In this document: positions 34,830 to 42,706 of the stretch, in pieces
How positions within the stretch are numbered: position 1 is the stretch's first letter
Layout of the letters: every line of letters starts with the position of its first letter
Origin: Pedobacter panaciterrae
GTDB taxonomy: Bacteria > Bacteroidota > Bacteroidia > Sphingobacteriales > Sphingobacteriaceae
Assembly: GCF_013204795.1 (NCBI RefSeq)
Contig: NZ_JABMKW010000020.1
Location: forward strand, 248,001 to 312,000
Length of the DNA: 64,000 nucleotides
Direction of reading: 5' to 3'
Program-made: the position numbers and the translations under genes
The notes under the pieces: model-generated
Seen by the model: the letters and a program-made list of their open reading frames with translations, nothing else
What the model was told of the DNA's origin: nothing
The model's database searches: none

Positions 34830-35259
34830 TCTCCATCTAATTGAAAGCGTGCCGTATTAAGTCCATCAGAAAATAATACATCGTAAAAAAAAATATCCAA
34901 GGTGAAGACCCCATGCCCGTATATATACCCATACAAAAATGGAGCCATATACCTTAAATGATTAAGTAAAAAAACTCTGTATTGTTAATCGAAGGCACAG
35001 ATTTACAAGAATATACGCCATATAGACCTATACTGGAAGGGTATAAGCCCTATATTTTTTTAAAAAAACTTGTAAAATGTTGAAATATTATCAAACTCCA
35101 TATAAATAGTGACTTTGACAAGTGATGAAAAAGGGGTAATGGATTACCTAAAAATTGAATTATGGCCGCAGATGATGATTGCCCGGATAAAATTGAGTTG
35201 GTAACCCATAAAATGAGAAAATTAATTATTTTATTGACGATTATACAGCCGTAATAAAC
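34830..35259. other. 430-bp intergenic region with CCATATA repeats
   Basis: No convincing gene. CCATATA occurs three times (34945, 35018, 35098), with related TATACCC at 34924 and its complement GGGTATA at 35039. These could be regulator sites for the AAA+ gene on the minus strand. A 30-codon frame starts at ATG 35163 (MAADDDCPDKIELVTH...), with no support beyond being open. Confidence 0.4.
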
Positions 35260-35712
35260 TTATTTATTACCAAGTTGTTCTGCTAGGCCAATCAGAATCC
35301 CTTCCACTCCGCGAATGTAGCACAACTTATAGGAGTTCTCATACTGAACCATTTCGCCAACCAGTTCAGCGCCATGTTTGCTAAGTCTTGATACCACCTC
35401 ATCAATATCTTCAACAGTAAACATTACTCGTAAATACCCCACCGAGTTCACGGGGGCCGTACGGTGGTCTGAAATAACAGTTGGCCTTAGAAATTGCGAC
35501 AGTTCCAAACGACTGTGGCCATCCGGGGTAACCATCATAGCAATCTCTACATGCTGATCGCCCAGTCCGGTAACACGACCAGCCCATTCACCCTCAATTG
35601 TAGCCCGTCCTTCAAGCTTTAATCCTAATTCTATAAAAAAGGGGATCACATTGTCCAGCGATTCTACAACGATGCCAACATTATCCATCCTTACTATCTT
35701 ACTTTTTGTCAT
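35260..35712 (-). CDS. VOC (glyoxalase-fold) protein
   Basis: ATG 35712 (MTKSKIVRMDNVGIVVES) gives 150 residues; the longer form adds five codons. The VOC fold shows RMDNVGIVVESLDNVIPFFIELGLKLEGRA and PVNSVGYLRVMFTVEDIDEVVSRLSKHGAELVG, closing with LCYIRGVEGILIGLAEQL. Possible metal ligands are His in QHVEIAMM and Glu in VEGILIGLAE. It is 20 bases downstream of another VOC gene on the same strand, so the pair is an operon of small-molecule-binding proteins. Substrate unknown. Confidence 0.82.
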   Translation of the reverse strand: MTKSKIVRMDNVGIVVESLDNVIPFFIELGLKLEGRATIEGEWAGRVTGLGDQHVEIAMMVTPDGHSRLELSQFLRPTVISDHRTAPVNSVGYLRVMFTVEDIDEVVSRLSKHGAELVGEMVQYENSYKLCYIRGVEGILIGLAEQLGNK

Positions 35713-35732
35713 GTTTTTTCTCCTCAAATTTA

Positions 35733-36140
35733 TTACTGTTCAGGTGCGCCTTTAGGATCCATCCATACAAACTCCCAATGGTGGCCATCTAGGTCCTCAA
35801 AGCTGTGTTGGTACATAAAGCCGTAGTCAGTGGCCGGATTAGGTATGGTGGCACCTGCCGCCTGTGCTTTATTTACCATTTCGTCAACGCCCTCTTTACT
35901 ATCTGCAGACAGGCAAATAGAGCACTCTACCGCTTTGTGGGCATCCACAATTTCTTTTTTAGTGAACGTCTGAAAGAAAGGTTCTGTTAGCAGCATAATA
36001 TAAATGGTATCGCTAATGATCATGCAGGTAGCTTTCTCATCGGTAAATTTGGGGTTAAAAGTATAACCAAGTTTGGTAAAAAACTCCACAGATCTGTTAA
36101 GGTCCTTAATAGGGAGGTTTACAAAAATTTGAGTTGCCAT
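35733..36140 (-). CDS. VOC (glyoxalase-fold) protein
   Basis: A 135-residue VOC protein: MATQIFVNLPIKDLNRSVEFFTKLGYTFNPKFTDEKATCMIISDTIYIMLL and FMYQHSFEDLDGHHWEFVWMDP. The last segment with DLDGHHWEF is the metal-site strand of the family, and the sequence suits the PhnB-like or extradiol-like glyoxalase subgroup in Bacteroidota. It is the first gene of a two-VOC operon. Substrate unknown. Confidence 0.85.
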   Translation of the reverse strand: MATQIFVNLPIKDLNRSVEFFTKLGYTFNPKFTDEKATCMIISDTIYIMLLTEPFFQTFTKKEIVDAHKAVECSICLSADSKEGVDEMVNKAQAAGATIPNPATDYGFMYQHSFEDLDGHHWEFVWMDPKGAPEQ

Positions 36141-36257
36141 TATTTTTTTATTTAAGTTATACTCAAAGATACAGCAATGCCTTGCACGTTCAACTGTGCA
36201 ATAATGACAAATTAAGGGGGGAAATACGACGTGCTAAACAACTAACAGATTTTCTAA

Positions 36258-36300
36258 AACCTCCCGTCATCCCGACGATACGAGAGATCCCCTGGTTCTC
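36258..36300. repeat. Extragenic stem-loop repeat (CCCGTCATCCCGA type)
   Basis: A GC-rich patch in an AT-rich gap, with ATCCCGA and TCGGGAT as inverted ends (about 36269-36305) and an inner CGAGA/TCTCG pairing. It begins CTCCCGTCATCCCGACG, which recalls the dispersed extragenic repeats of Bacteroidota genomes. A related patch (AAATGACGGGTCGATCT) lies at 40521-40545. Confidence 0.5.
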
Positions 36301-36329
36301 GGGATAACGCAGTTGTGATTTTACATTTA

Positions 36330-36337
36330 GTATCTTT
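36330..36337 (+). promoter_or_regulatory. -7 box upstream of the threonine-aldolase-like gene
   Basis: TATCTTTG matches the -7 consensus and lies 48 bases before the start codon at 36386. Confidence 0.5.
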
Positions 36338-36385
36338 GACAAAAAGCCACTTTTATTAAATCCTGAAACAACCAAAAAACTCAAT

Positions 36386-37576
36386 ATGTCTGCATATAAA
36401 CGTCGCGATTTCTTAAAACTTTCTTCTTTATCGGCCCTGCCACTTATCGCATCGGCTGTTATGCCAGCAAATACATTTGCATCAGAAAAAGCAATACCAT
36501 CAAAAGATAGCGAAGCAGTTTATTTTATTAACGATGGGATTTTTTATAAGCCAGAAGATTTTATAAATAAGCTACAAGAGATAAATACCGCTAATCCAAT
36601 AGAAAGAGATAGTTATGCCGATGGTGGGACCATAGAAAAGCTTTTAAAGAAATTTGTAGAAATTACAGGAAAAGAAGCTGCTGTTTATTTGCCAACAGGC
36701 ACCTTGGCTAACCAGCTGGCAATTAGTTTTTTATGTGGAAATAATACAAAAGCATTTGTGCAAGAAACCAGTCATGTTTATAGGGACGAAGGAGATGCCG
36801 CACAAACCTTGTTCAACAAAAGATTAATTCCGCTGGCCGAAGGAAAGGCACATTTCACCTTAGATGAACTCAAAAAAGCAATTAAATACCATAAAGATGG
36901 CGAAGCGTTTGTTGGCGAAGTTGGAGCTGTATCTATAGAAACACCTGTAAGAAGGTGCGATAACCAGGCTTTTCCATTAGAAGAGATAAAAAAGATTTCG
37001 GCTTATTGTAAAGAACAAGGCTATAAAATGCACCTTGATGGTGCCAGACTTCACATGGCAACAGCATTTACAAATGCAACGGTAAAAGAATATGCCAGGT
37101 ATTTCGACACAGTTTACATGTGTTTGTATAAATATTTGGGTGCAACTGGTGGTGCTATTTTATGTGGCGATAAAGTTGTGATTGACCAAATGCATCATCT
37201 TATTAAAATCCATGGTGGTGGAATTTTTACCAATTGGCCCAGCGCATCTATCGCTTTGTATCACTTAAACACTATTGATGAGGTGATGGAAAAAATTAAA
37301 GTAAAATCGGCTAGTCTTTTTAGTCAGTTTAGCCAACTTAAAGGCTTCAAAATTAATCAGGTGCCTAATGGTACAAATCAATTTAACGTATCAATAGCCA
37401 ATGGAATTGATCCGGTTAAACTAAATAAAAGGTTGAGGGAAGAGCATAATATTATTTTCGGCCAGCCAAGAGAAGATGGTTTTGTAAAAATTAAAGTAAA
37501 TCCAACACTGTTGAGAAGAGATAACCAACAAATTATCGACTCCTTTAAAGAAGCAATCTCATTTGCCAAAGTGTAA
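36386..37576 (+). CDS. Tat-exported threonine-aldolase-like PLP enzyme
   Basis: A 396-residue fold-type I PLP enzyme of the beta-eliminating lyase / low-specificity L-threonine aldolase family. The N-terminus has a twin-arginine signal (YKRRDFLKLSSLSALPLIAS...ANTFA), unusual for this normally cytosolic enzyme, but fitting for a protein that folds with PLP before export. Core motifs are DSYADGGTIEKL, AAVYLPTGTLANQLAI, YKMHLDGARLHMA and the PLP Lys in YMCLYKYLGATGGAIL. It should cleave beta-hydroxy amino acids to glycine and an aldehyde, or a related reaction, in the periplasm. Single gene. Confidence 0.85.
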   Translation: MSAYKRRDFLKLSSLSALPLIASAVMPANTFASEKAIPSKDSEAVYFINDGIFYKPEDFINKLQEINTANPIERDSYADGGTIEKLLKKFVEITGKEAAVYLPTGTLANQLAISFLCGNNTKAFVQETSHVYRDEGDAAQTLFNKRLIPLAEGKAHFTLDELKKAIKYHKDGEAFVGEVGAVSIETPVRRCDNQAFPLEEIKKISAYCKEQGYKMHLDGARLHMATAFTNATVKEYARYFDTVYMCLYKYLGATGGAILCGDKVVIDQMHHLIKIHGGGIFTNWPSASIALYHLNTIDEVMEKIKVKSASLFSQFSQLKGFKINQVPNGTNQFNVSIANGIDPVKLNKRLREEHNIIFGQPREDGFVKIKVNPTLLRRDNQQIIDSFKEAISFAKV

Positions 37577-37606
37577 AATTTTGAATGAAGATGCGAATTG
37601 CTTTTC

Positions 37607-38575
37607 CTAATCCCTTGAAGGTATTAAAGTAAAACGGCTCTTCAACTTTAAAAAAGGCTTTTCAAAACATTTGTAAGACAACATTGCTAATAATGTCGTC
37701 GAGATGAAAGCAGTAACAGATCCTATTCCGTTTTTCCATTCCAATAGACCTATACTCTCGCTAAAGGTTGCTAATTCATTTTTAAAAATATTAAAAACGA
37801 TCCAGTAGATAGTGATATGGAAAACATACATGCCATATGAAATACGACCAAGATAAGCTAATTTAGAAGGCATATACTTTACGGGTGCCCCGTAAAGAGA
37901 TAAAAACATTGCTATAACACCAATAAGTATCAGAAACCATCCAGTAATTGATTGTGGAATTGTAGCTAGGTGAGGAGCATCTACATTAATTTCGCAAACC
38001 ATTGATGCAATCAACCAGCAAATCACACCTGTTATAAATAAACCAATACGGAGGACTGCATTCCATTTAGGTTCCCAGCCCTTTAAGTAGGCAGAGAGCA
38101 GTATTCCTGCAGCAAAAAACTGAAATTGTACAAAGCTATTTGTCCATTGGCCACTAAACCCAGTTGTTGGTCTTTGAGCGTAGTAAATTATCGTGGCGTA
38201 AGCAATAACTATTGAAAGAAATGAGAAAATCTTTAATCCTTTTTTCCCTGCAAAAAACAACACTAATGGAAGTAAAATATAAAGTTGTTCTTCTACAGAT
38301 ACACTCCATAAAGGATTTATGCAATAAGATTGCCACTCCTTAAATATTATATACCAATTCCCAGAAAATAGCGTGAATGCTAATTGTGCTTGTCCTGGAA
38401 TAACAGATCCAAAAAAATCAGTAGCAGAGGTAAGTAACACCATGCCAAAAAAGAAAGTAAAATATAGTGGCCAAATCCGTAAAATACGTCTAATGTAAAA
38501 TGACTTAACGTTTATTTTTCTATCTTTCCAAAATGGACATCTTCTCTTGTTAGTAATTCTGTGATTAAAAATGCG
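37607..38575 (-). pseudogene. 5'-truncated acyltransferase family 3 gene
   Basis: The frame is open from a TAG at 38576-38578 down to 37607. The part upstream of the first ATG (38443) still reads as acyltransferase: VKSFYIRRILRIWPLYFTFFFG is the family's conserved Arg-Trp-Pro segment after the first helices. The following 278 residues carry the remaining helices and end normally. The first 60-80 residues with the catalytic His (DGLRG...H) are absent, and no frame further upstream supplies them; another gene starts at 38622. I infer a deletion with a breakpoint near 38560-38580, so the product cannot be active. Confidence 0.7.
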
Positions 38576-38621
38576 CTAAGGTGTAATTTCGTAATGCGCT
38601 TATAATAGACTCCGAGAAATT

Positions 38622-38909
38622 ATGATCGATGAAATGCTATTAAAATATGGGCTAACTAATGCGCCTAGTATTCTACCAATGCTGGATGATTTCAGTGATG
38701 AGCGAGAGGTAAGAGAATATTGTTGGCAGGTATTACGGACTTATCCTGACCTAACAAAAGAAGATTGGATTATTGGAATTGAAGGAGGAGATTATATCTA
38801 TAGTTTTGGCGGCAATTACATCTTTATTACCGACGATATTTGGAGCTTCAATTTGGTTGCCTCTCAGGCAGTATTGGATTTACTGGTAGAAAGAATAAGA
38901 CAGGTATGA
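38622..38909 (+). CDS. Small cytoplasmic protein of unknown function
   Basis: A 95-residue acidic protein (LLKYGLTNAPSILPMLDDFSDEREVREYCWQVLRTYPDLTKEDWIIGIEGG...) with two helices then a beta hairpin (DYIYSFGGNYIFITDD). A start at MLLKYGL (38634) is also possible. No motif is recognised. It begins about 45 bases from the truncated acyltransferase end, at a presumed rearrangement junction, and may be a recent arrival. Confidence 0.55.
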   Translation: MIDEMLLKYGLTNAPSILPMLDDFSDEREVREYCWQVLRTYPDLTKEDWIIGIEGGDYIYSFGGNYIFITDDIWSFNLVASQAVLDLLVERIRQV

Positions 38910-38915
38910 TAGTGT

Positions 38916-39434
38916 TTACCTCTCCAAAGAGTAAAGCACTTTGATCCCATTGGGATAGATTTTATCTCCAATTTCCAACTTTACATAATCCTGATTTGTT
39001 GCCTTAAGCCCTTCTAATGGATAATAATACAGCTTACACGGACTATCACTCTTTACCTGTTTAACAGCATAAGAAAACTCAACATCGGCTAGCCCTTTCG
39101 CTTCAATCTTGTATCGGAATTCACCAGCCTTTTCATGAAAAACAGCCAATTCCAGCATCCCATTCATAGGTGAGCCAGGGGAATTAACAACGCGCCAGTT
39201 CGTAAGCGGTGTAGCTATTCCTGCCAAGGTTATTTTTAAATCGGCCGCAGTAAGACCATTTTTAAGAATCAGGTTGTCTCCTGTCTGCTTATCGGTAAGG
39301 GCAATCACAACCTTTGATGGTGGACTTTCATTCAGGATACCAGCACAAGGGTCTAAATTCACTCCATTTTTTTTGCAGCCTGGCAGTGCAGAAAAAAGAA
39401 CTAATAGCAAAATTGAGTAGCGTAATATTTTCAT
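38916..39434 (-). CDS. Lipoprotein of unknown function
   Basis: A 172-residue lipoprotein with lipobox ALPGC (Cys 20) followed by KKNG. The mature part is beta-rich (SPPSKVVIALTDKQTGDNLIL; ADLKITLAGIATPLTNWRVV; AGEFRYKIEAKGLADVEFSY) in a pattern like secreted immunoglobulin-like domains. No enzyme motif is seen. Convergent with the small gene before it (six-base gap), divergent from the HxlR gene. Confidence 0.7.
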   Translation of the reverse strand: MKILRYSILLLVLFSALPGCKKNGVNLDPCAGILNESPPSKVVIALTDKQTGDNLILKNGLTAADLKITLAGIATPLTNWRVVNSPGSPMNGMLELAVFHEKAGEFRYKIEAKGLADVEFSYAVKQVKSDSPCKLYYYPLEGLKATNQDYVKLEIGDKIYPNGIKVLYSLER

Positions 39435-39483
39435 AGATACGAAGATATATATTAAGGCCCGGATACTATCGCCAAAATTACTT

Positions 39484-39491
39484 TATATTTG
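39484..39491 (+). promoter_or_regulatory. -7 box of the second HxlR gene
   Basis: TATATTTG matches the -7 consensus and lies 55 bases before the start codon; the operator-like sequence at 39509-39524 follows it. Confidence 0.5.
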
Positions 39492-39508
39492 CTAATAATT
39501 TATTACCT

Positions 39509-39524
39509 GTTACTTAAAGGTTAT
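39509..39524. promoter_or_regulatory. HxlR operator-like sequence
   Basis: GTTACTTAAAGGTTAT differs by one base from GTTACCTAAAGGTTAT at 41088-41103, upstream of the nitroreductase-like gene. The second half-site is degenerate here. It sits between the -7 box and start codon of an HxlR gene, a usual place for autorepression. Confidence 0.55.
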
Positions 39525-39546
39525 CAGATAATGTCAACATGGTTTT

Positions 39547-39933
39547 ATGGAACAAACAGAAAAGCAACCAGTAAATAAAGAGTTTACCGATGAATGTACC
39601 AAGGTGCTCAATGCCGTATCAGATGCGCTATATGCCGTAGGTGGCAAATGGAAGCTGATGATAATAATCGCTATGGCAAGAGGAAATAATAGATTTTCTG
39701 AACTTCAGAGACAGGTCAAAGGTATTTCTGCCAGGGTGCTATCCAGTGAACTGAAGGAACTGGAAATGAACGGATTTATAATTAAAAAAGTTGCTGTGGG
39801 TTATCCGGTAACAATCGAATATCAATTGCTTCCCTATAGCCATACACTTGAAAAGGTTGTGGCCGCCATGACCGAATGGGGCATTCAGCACCGTGAAAAG
39901 ATCAAAAGTGAAAGGTCATCTAAACCTTCATAA
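39547..39933 (+). CDS. HxlR-family transcriptional regulator
   Basis: A 128-residue winged-helix regulator with the family core VSDALYAVGGKWKLMIIIAMARGNNRFSELQRQVKGISARVLSSELKELEMNGFI and dimer helix HTLEKVVAAMTEWGIQHREK. A Cys at residue 18 (ECTKVLNAV) lies where HxlR redox sensors have theirs. The operator-like sequence in its promoter is shared with the nitroreductase-like gene at 40509, which is likely a target. It is a paralogue of the regulator at 31108. Confidence 0.9.
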   Translation: MEQTEKQPVNKEFTDECTKVLNAVSDALYAVGGKWKLMIIIAMARGNNRFSELQRQVKGISARVLSSELKELEMNGFIIKKVAVGYPVTIEYQLLPYSHTLEKVVAAMTEWGIQHREKIKSERSSKPS

Positions 39934-40000
39934 GGTTAAGCCGCAGTAAATATTTATTAAAGAACAGGACTACAAAATCCCATTCTTTAATAAGATAATC

Positions 40001-40441
40001 CTAGTTACTCAATGGTCTATCCTCTACAATTATAAAATAGCCGATACGCTCCTTTATTAACCATTTTCCATTTTGACGCACATACTTGTCATCGTATTTA
40101 ACACTATAATCAGTTATTGTATTTTTGCCTTCAACCTCTCTTACCATCTTAAGTTGAGAAAAAGAAACACCTGTCGCAGTATCTCCATCAATTTTTACCG
40201 TATGCTGCCCGTTCATAGTAAAATAGGTCTTTACCAACGATGCATGTCCGTTAAATTCTTTTTCCATGGATTCTATTCCGGAAACATTTGCGGCTAAGAA
40301 GTCACCCATATAAACTTTGTATGTGGTATCTGGCGTAAATAATCCCATAACTTCCGAGATCTTTTTTTCATCACTTAAATAAGCATAAGCATCTATTAAG
40401 TCCCTTAATTCTTCTTTGTTTTTTAAAATTTCTAATGTCAT
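40001..40441 (-). CDS. SnoaL/NTF2-like protein
   Basis: ATG 40441 (MTLEILKNKEELRDLID) gives 146 residues; the long frame upstream overlaps the neighbouring gene and the extragenic repeat. The cone-shaped NTF2 fold is suggested by LRDLIDAYAYLSDEKKISEVMGLFTPDTTYKVYMGD and NGQHTVKIDGDTATGVSFSQLKMVRE...YDDKYVRQNGKWLIKERIGYF. Such proteins are small-molecule isomerases, cyclases or binding proteins. It follows the nitroreductase-like gene on the same strand and may share its HxlR-controlled transcript. Confidence 0.8.
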   Translation of the reverse strand: MTLEILKNKEELRDLIDAYAYLSDEKKISEVMGLFTPDTTYKVYMGDFLAANVSGIESMEKEFNGHASLVKTYFTMNGQHTVKIDGDTATGVSFSQLKMVREVEGKNTITDYSVKYDDKYVRQNGKWLIKERIGYFIIVEDRPLSN

Positions 40442-40479
40442 GATTTTTAATTTTATGTATAAAATTTTTATTTTTTGAG

Positions 40480-40548
40480 AGTGCGCTAATGCTGAAATGC
40501 TGTCTCCGCTACACCAGAAATGACGGGTCGATCTGGTAGGCGTCGAAT
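40480..40548. repeat. Extragenic repeat-like patch at the 3' end of the nitroreductase-like gene
   Basis: GCTGTCTCCGCTACACC and AAATGACGGGTCGATCT form a GC-richer patch that shares the complement of CCCGTCAT with the element at 36258. It runs through the last codons of the gene above. It may be a dispersed repeat that has invaded or replaced the gene end. Confidence 0.35.
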
Positions 40549-41000
40549 AATTGGTGTGACCTAAGTTTTTTTTGTACAAGTCCCATGCGCAAATCCAATG
40601 CAGAAAGGTCTGTTGCAATCGGAATAAACTGTATTCCCTTAAGCAGAGCGGTGTTAATCACTAGTCCAATTGCTAAACTAGTGGTCTTATCCGCCCATTC
40701 CTGTAATTCCTTTTCATTTCCTATCGTGATGCTATAATTTTCAAGGAAATTAGATCTGAAAGGGGGGAGGATGGTGTGATATTCCTTAGATTTTATTGCG
40801 TAATCAAGTAGGTCCTTATCATTAAAATCAGTCCTTTTAAGCACAAGTAACTGAAAAGGAGCAAACAGGGGCTTATCCATCTCAAGATCTGAAAGTTCAT
40901 TGCGGTCAATGCGGATCATTGTAAATGGCCAGGCGCCTGTTGACGGCATAAGTGGAAAAATGTCCAGTATCGAAGAATCTATTATTTGTTCTAGTCCCAT
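40509..41000 (-). CDS. Divergent nitroreductase-like protein, possibly truncated
   Basis: A 163-residue protein whose second half resembles nitroreductases (KELQEWADKTTSLAIGLVINTALLKGIQFIPI, compare E-W-A-x-K-Q-x-Y-I-A-L-G ... G-I-D-x-x-P-I). The FMN-binding N-terminus (RYxTKKF-like) is missing, and the last residues (YQIDPSFLV) are read from the extragenic repeat patch at 40509-40545, so both ends may be lost or altered. A -7 box TAATTTTG on the minus strand (41052-41059) and the HxlR site at 41088 stand upstream. Nitroreductase identity is a tentative reading. Confidence 0.45.
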   Translation of the reverse strand: MGLEQIIDSSILDIFPLMPSTGAWPFTMIRIDRNELSDLEMDKPLFAPFQLLVLKRTDFNDKDLLDYAIKSKEYHTILPPFRSNFLENYSITIGNEKELQEWADKTTSLAIGLVINTALLKGIQFIPIATDLSALDLRMGLVQKKLRSHQLFDAYQIDPSFLV

Positions 41001-41087
41001 GTATATTGTCGTTTATAATTCGTTTAATTATTTATTCGTTTTTGTTGCCAGCAAAATTATGCTATATATAGTTACAATTTATTAGTA

Positions 41088-41111
41088 GTTACCTAAAGGT
41101 TATGAAGTAAC
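41088..41111. promoter_or_regulatory. Candidate HxlR operator GTTAC-n14-GTAAC
   Basis: GTTAC (41088-41092) and GTAAC (41107-41111) have the same 14-base gap as the site at 31042-31065, and the first 16 bases match the HxlR promoter sequence at 39509 in 15 positions. It lies between the nitroreductase-like gene (minus) and the AraC gene (plus). Confidence 0.6.
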
Positions 41112-41170
41112 ATGAGTTAAACTACAACAAAGAAGAGAATATTGGATTAGATGAGTTGATTTGAATTTCT

Positions 41171-41178
41171 TAGCTTTG
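41171..41178 (+). promoter_or_regulatory. -7 box four bases before an AraC start codon
   Basis: TAGCTTTG matches the -7 consensus and ends only four bases before ATG 41183, so transcription would begin at or next to the start codon (a leaderless message) unless the real start codon is downstream. Confidence 0.45.
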
Positions 41179-41182
41179 TGTA

Positions 41183-42061
41183 ATGGGTGCGAAAATCGAA
41201 CGTCCGGTATCAGAGTTCAATACTGAACTAAAGCTTAAAGGTTTTAATGTTTGGCAACTTGAGGCAGATAGCCATGCTACACGAATCTATAACTGCAAGG
41301 ACTTCTATAAAATCTGCCTGACAACGGGAAAAAGCATTGTCCATTATGCAGACAGGAGCTTTGAGCACGAGGGTACAATTCTGTTCTTTGGCAACCCACA
41401 CGTTCCATATTCCTGGGAGACGCTTTCTACAACCTATGCAGGTTATACCGTGCTTTTTTCGGAAGATTTTTTTAGCGCTTCGGAACGGAGCGAGAGCTTA
41501 CAACATTCTCCTTTATTCAAAATAGGAGGTACGCCCATAATAAAGATAGATGAAGGTAAGAGAGATTTTTTGAATTCCATATTCCTTAAAATGATCGAGG
41601 AACAAAAGAGCGATTATGCCTATAAAGATGATCTGATCAGAAATTACATCAACCTGATTATCCATGAAGCACTAAAGATTCAACCATCTGCCGACTTCGA
41701 TCAACACAAGAATGCGGCAGGCCGTTTAACCTCAGTATTCTTTGAACTGCTAGAAAGGCAATTTCCGGTCGAAACCACCGATAGGCCACTACAATTCAAA
41801 ACGGCACAAGACTATGCCCTTGCTTTAAATGTACACGCTAATTATCTCAATAGGGCGGTTAAGGAATTTACAGGCAAACCAACTACTGCCCACATTACCG
41901 AGCGCATTATCTCAGAAGCAAAAGCCCTGCTACAGCACACAACTTGGAACATTTCTGAAATTGCCTACGCACTGGGTTTCGAATACCCAACTTATTTCAA
42001 TAACTTCTTTAAAAAGATGACGGGAACCAATCCATCTGCCTTTCGGGAAACATTGGTTTGA
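41183..42061 (+). CDS. AraC-family transcriptional regulator
   Basis: A 292-residue regulator with an N-terminal cupin-like sensing domain (GKSIVHYADRSFEHEGTILFFGNPHVPYSWE) and a C-terminal double helix-turn-helix (YALALNVHANYLNRAVKEFTGKPTTAHITERIISEAKALLQHTTWNISEIAYALGFEYPTYFNNFFKKMTGTNPSAFRE). It is followed after 63 bases by an acetyltransferase and a hydrolase gene on the same strand, which it may regulate. The effector is unknown. Confidence 0.92.
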   Translation: MGAKIERPVSEFNTELKLKGFNVWQLEADSHATRIYNCKDFYKICLTTGKSIVHYADRSFEHEGTILFFGNPHVPYSWETLSTTYAGYTVLFSEDFFSASERSESLQHSPLFKIGGTPIIKIDEGKRDFLNSIFLKMIEEQKSDYAYKDDLIRNYINLIIHEALKIQPSADFDQHKNAAGRLTSVFFELLERQFPVETTDRPLQFKTAQDYALALNVHANYLNRAVKEFTGKPTTAHITERIISEAKALLQHTTWNISEIAYALGFEYPTYFNNFFKKMTGTNPSAFRETLV

Positions 42062-42124
42062 AATTCTTAAGTATCGGTTTGATAATCTTTAACCGCATGG
42101 GCGGCAGTTACCGAACTTTGTGGT

Positions 42125-42706
42125 ATGAAAGATATCTTCCACAGACTAAGGAGCGGTGAGCTTGTACATCTACATGATCCAGAATTTTACAGGGTTGATG
42201 AAGTAGTCAACCGTACGTTAGCGCTATCTCCTTCACTCAACAATTCGACAAGTACAGATAAGATCAGGGAGAAGCTTGGTGAGATTTTTGGCCATCCATT
42301 GGATAAGAGCACAACTGTGTTTGTTCCTTTTCATACCAACTTTGGTCAATCCATTAAGATAGGCAAACATGTTTTTATCAATCATGCCTGTTCTTTTTTA
42401 GATATGGGCGGTATTACAATTGAAGATCATGTGCTTATAGGCCCTAGAGTAAACCTTGTTACTGAAAACCATCCTTTACTGCCAAGCGAACGACGCGGAA
42501 TGTTGTGTCAACCCATCCTAATTAAACAAAATGCATGGATAGGTGCCGGCGCAACTATACTTCCTGGGGTAACCATCGGCGAAAATTCAATTGTTGCTGC
42601 AGGTGCTGTAGTTTCAAAAGATGTTCCTGCTAACACCATAGTAGGTGGTGTTCCCGCAAAAATGCTCAAACAAATAGAATTTAATGACCTAAATAACAAT
42701 AGATGA
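42125..42706 (+). CDS. Hexapeptide-repeat sugar O-acetyltransferase
   Basis: A 193-residue trimeric left-handed beta-helix enzyme of the maltose/galactoside O-acetyltransferase type. The hexapeptide region is clear (GKHVFINHACSFLDMGGITIEDHVLIGPRVNLVTENHPL, then IGAGATILPGVTIGENSIVAAGAVVSKDVPANTIVGGVPAKML), with catalytic His in VTENHP. The usual N-terminal helices are present. Stop overlaps the following hydrolase start (ATGA), so they are coupled. AACTTTG lies four bases before its ATG. Confidence 0.88.
   Translation: MKDIFHRLRSGELVHLHDPEFYRVDEVVNRTLALSPSLNNSTSTDKIREKLGEIFGHPLDKSTTVFVPFHTNFGQSIKIGKHVFINHACSFLDMGGITIEDHVLIGPRVNLVTENHPLLPSERRGMLCQPILIKQNAWIGAGATILPGVTIGENSIVAAGAVVSKDVPANTIVGGVPAKMLKQIEFNDLNNNR

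Noticed and set aside
34901..35110. CCATATA repeats as a CRISPR-like array
   Set aside because: The repeats are only seven bases, unevenly spaced (73 and 80 bases), and there is no cas gene.
35163..35255. 30-codon frame beginning MAADDDCPDKIEL
   Set aside because: Too short, with no homologue recognised and no promoter or operon support.
36190..36384. Minus-strand 64-codon frame upstream of the threonine-aldolase-like gene
   Set aside because: It runs through an extragenic stem-loop repeat and overlaps the -7 box of the aldolase gene.
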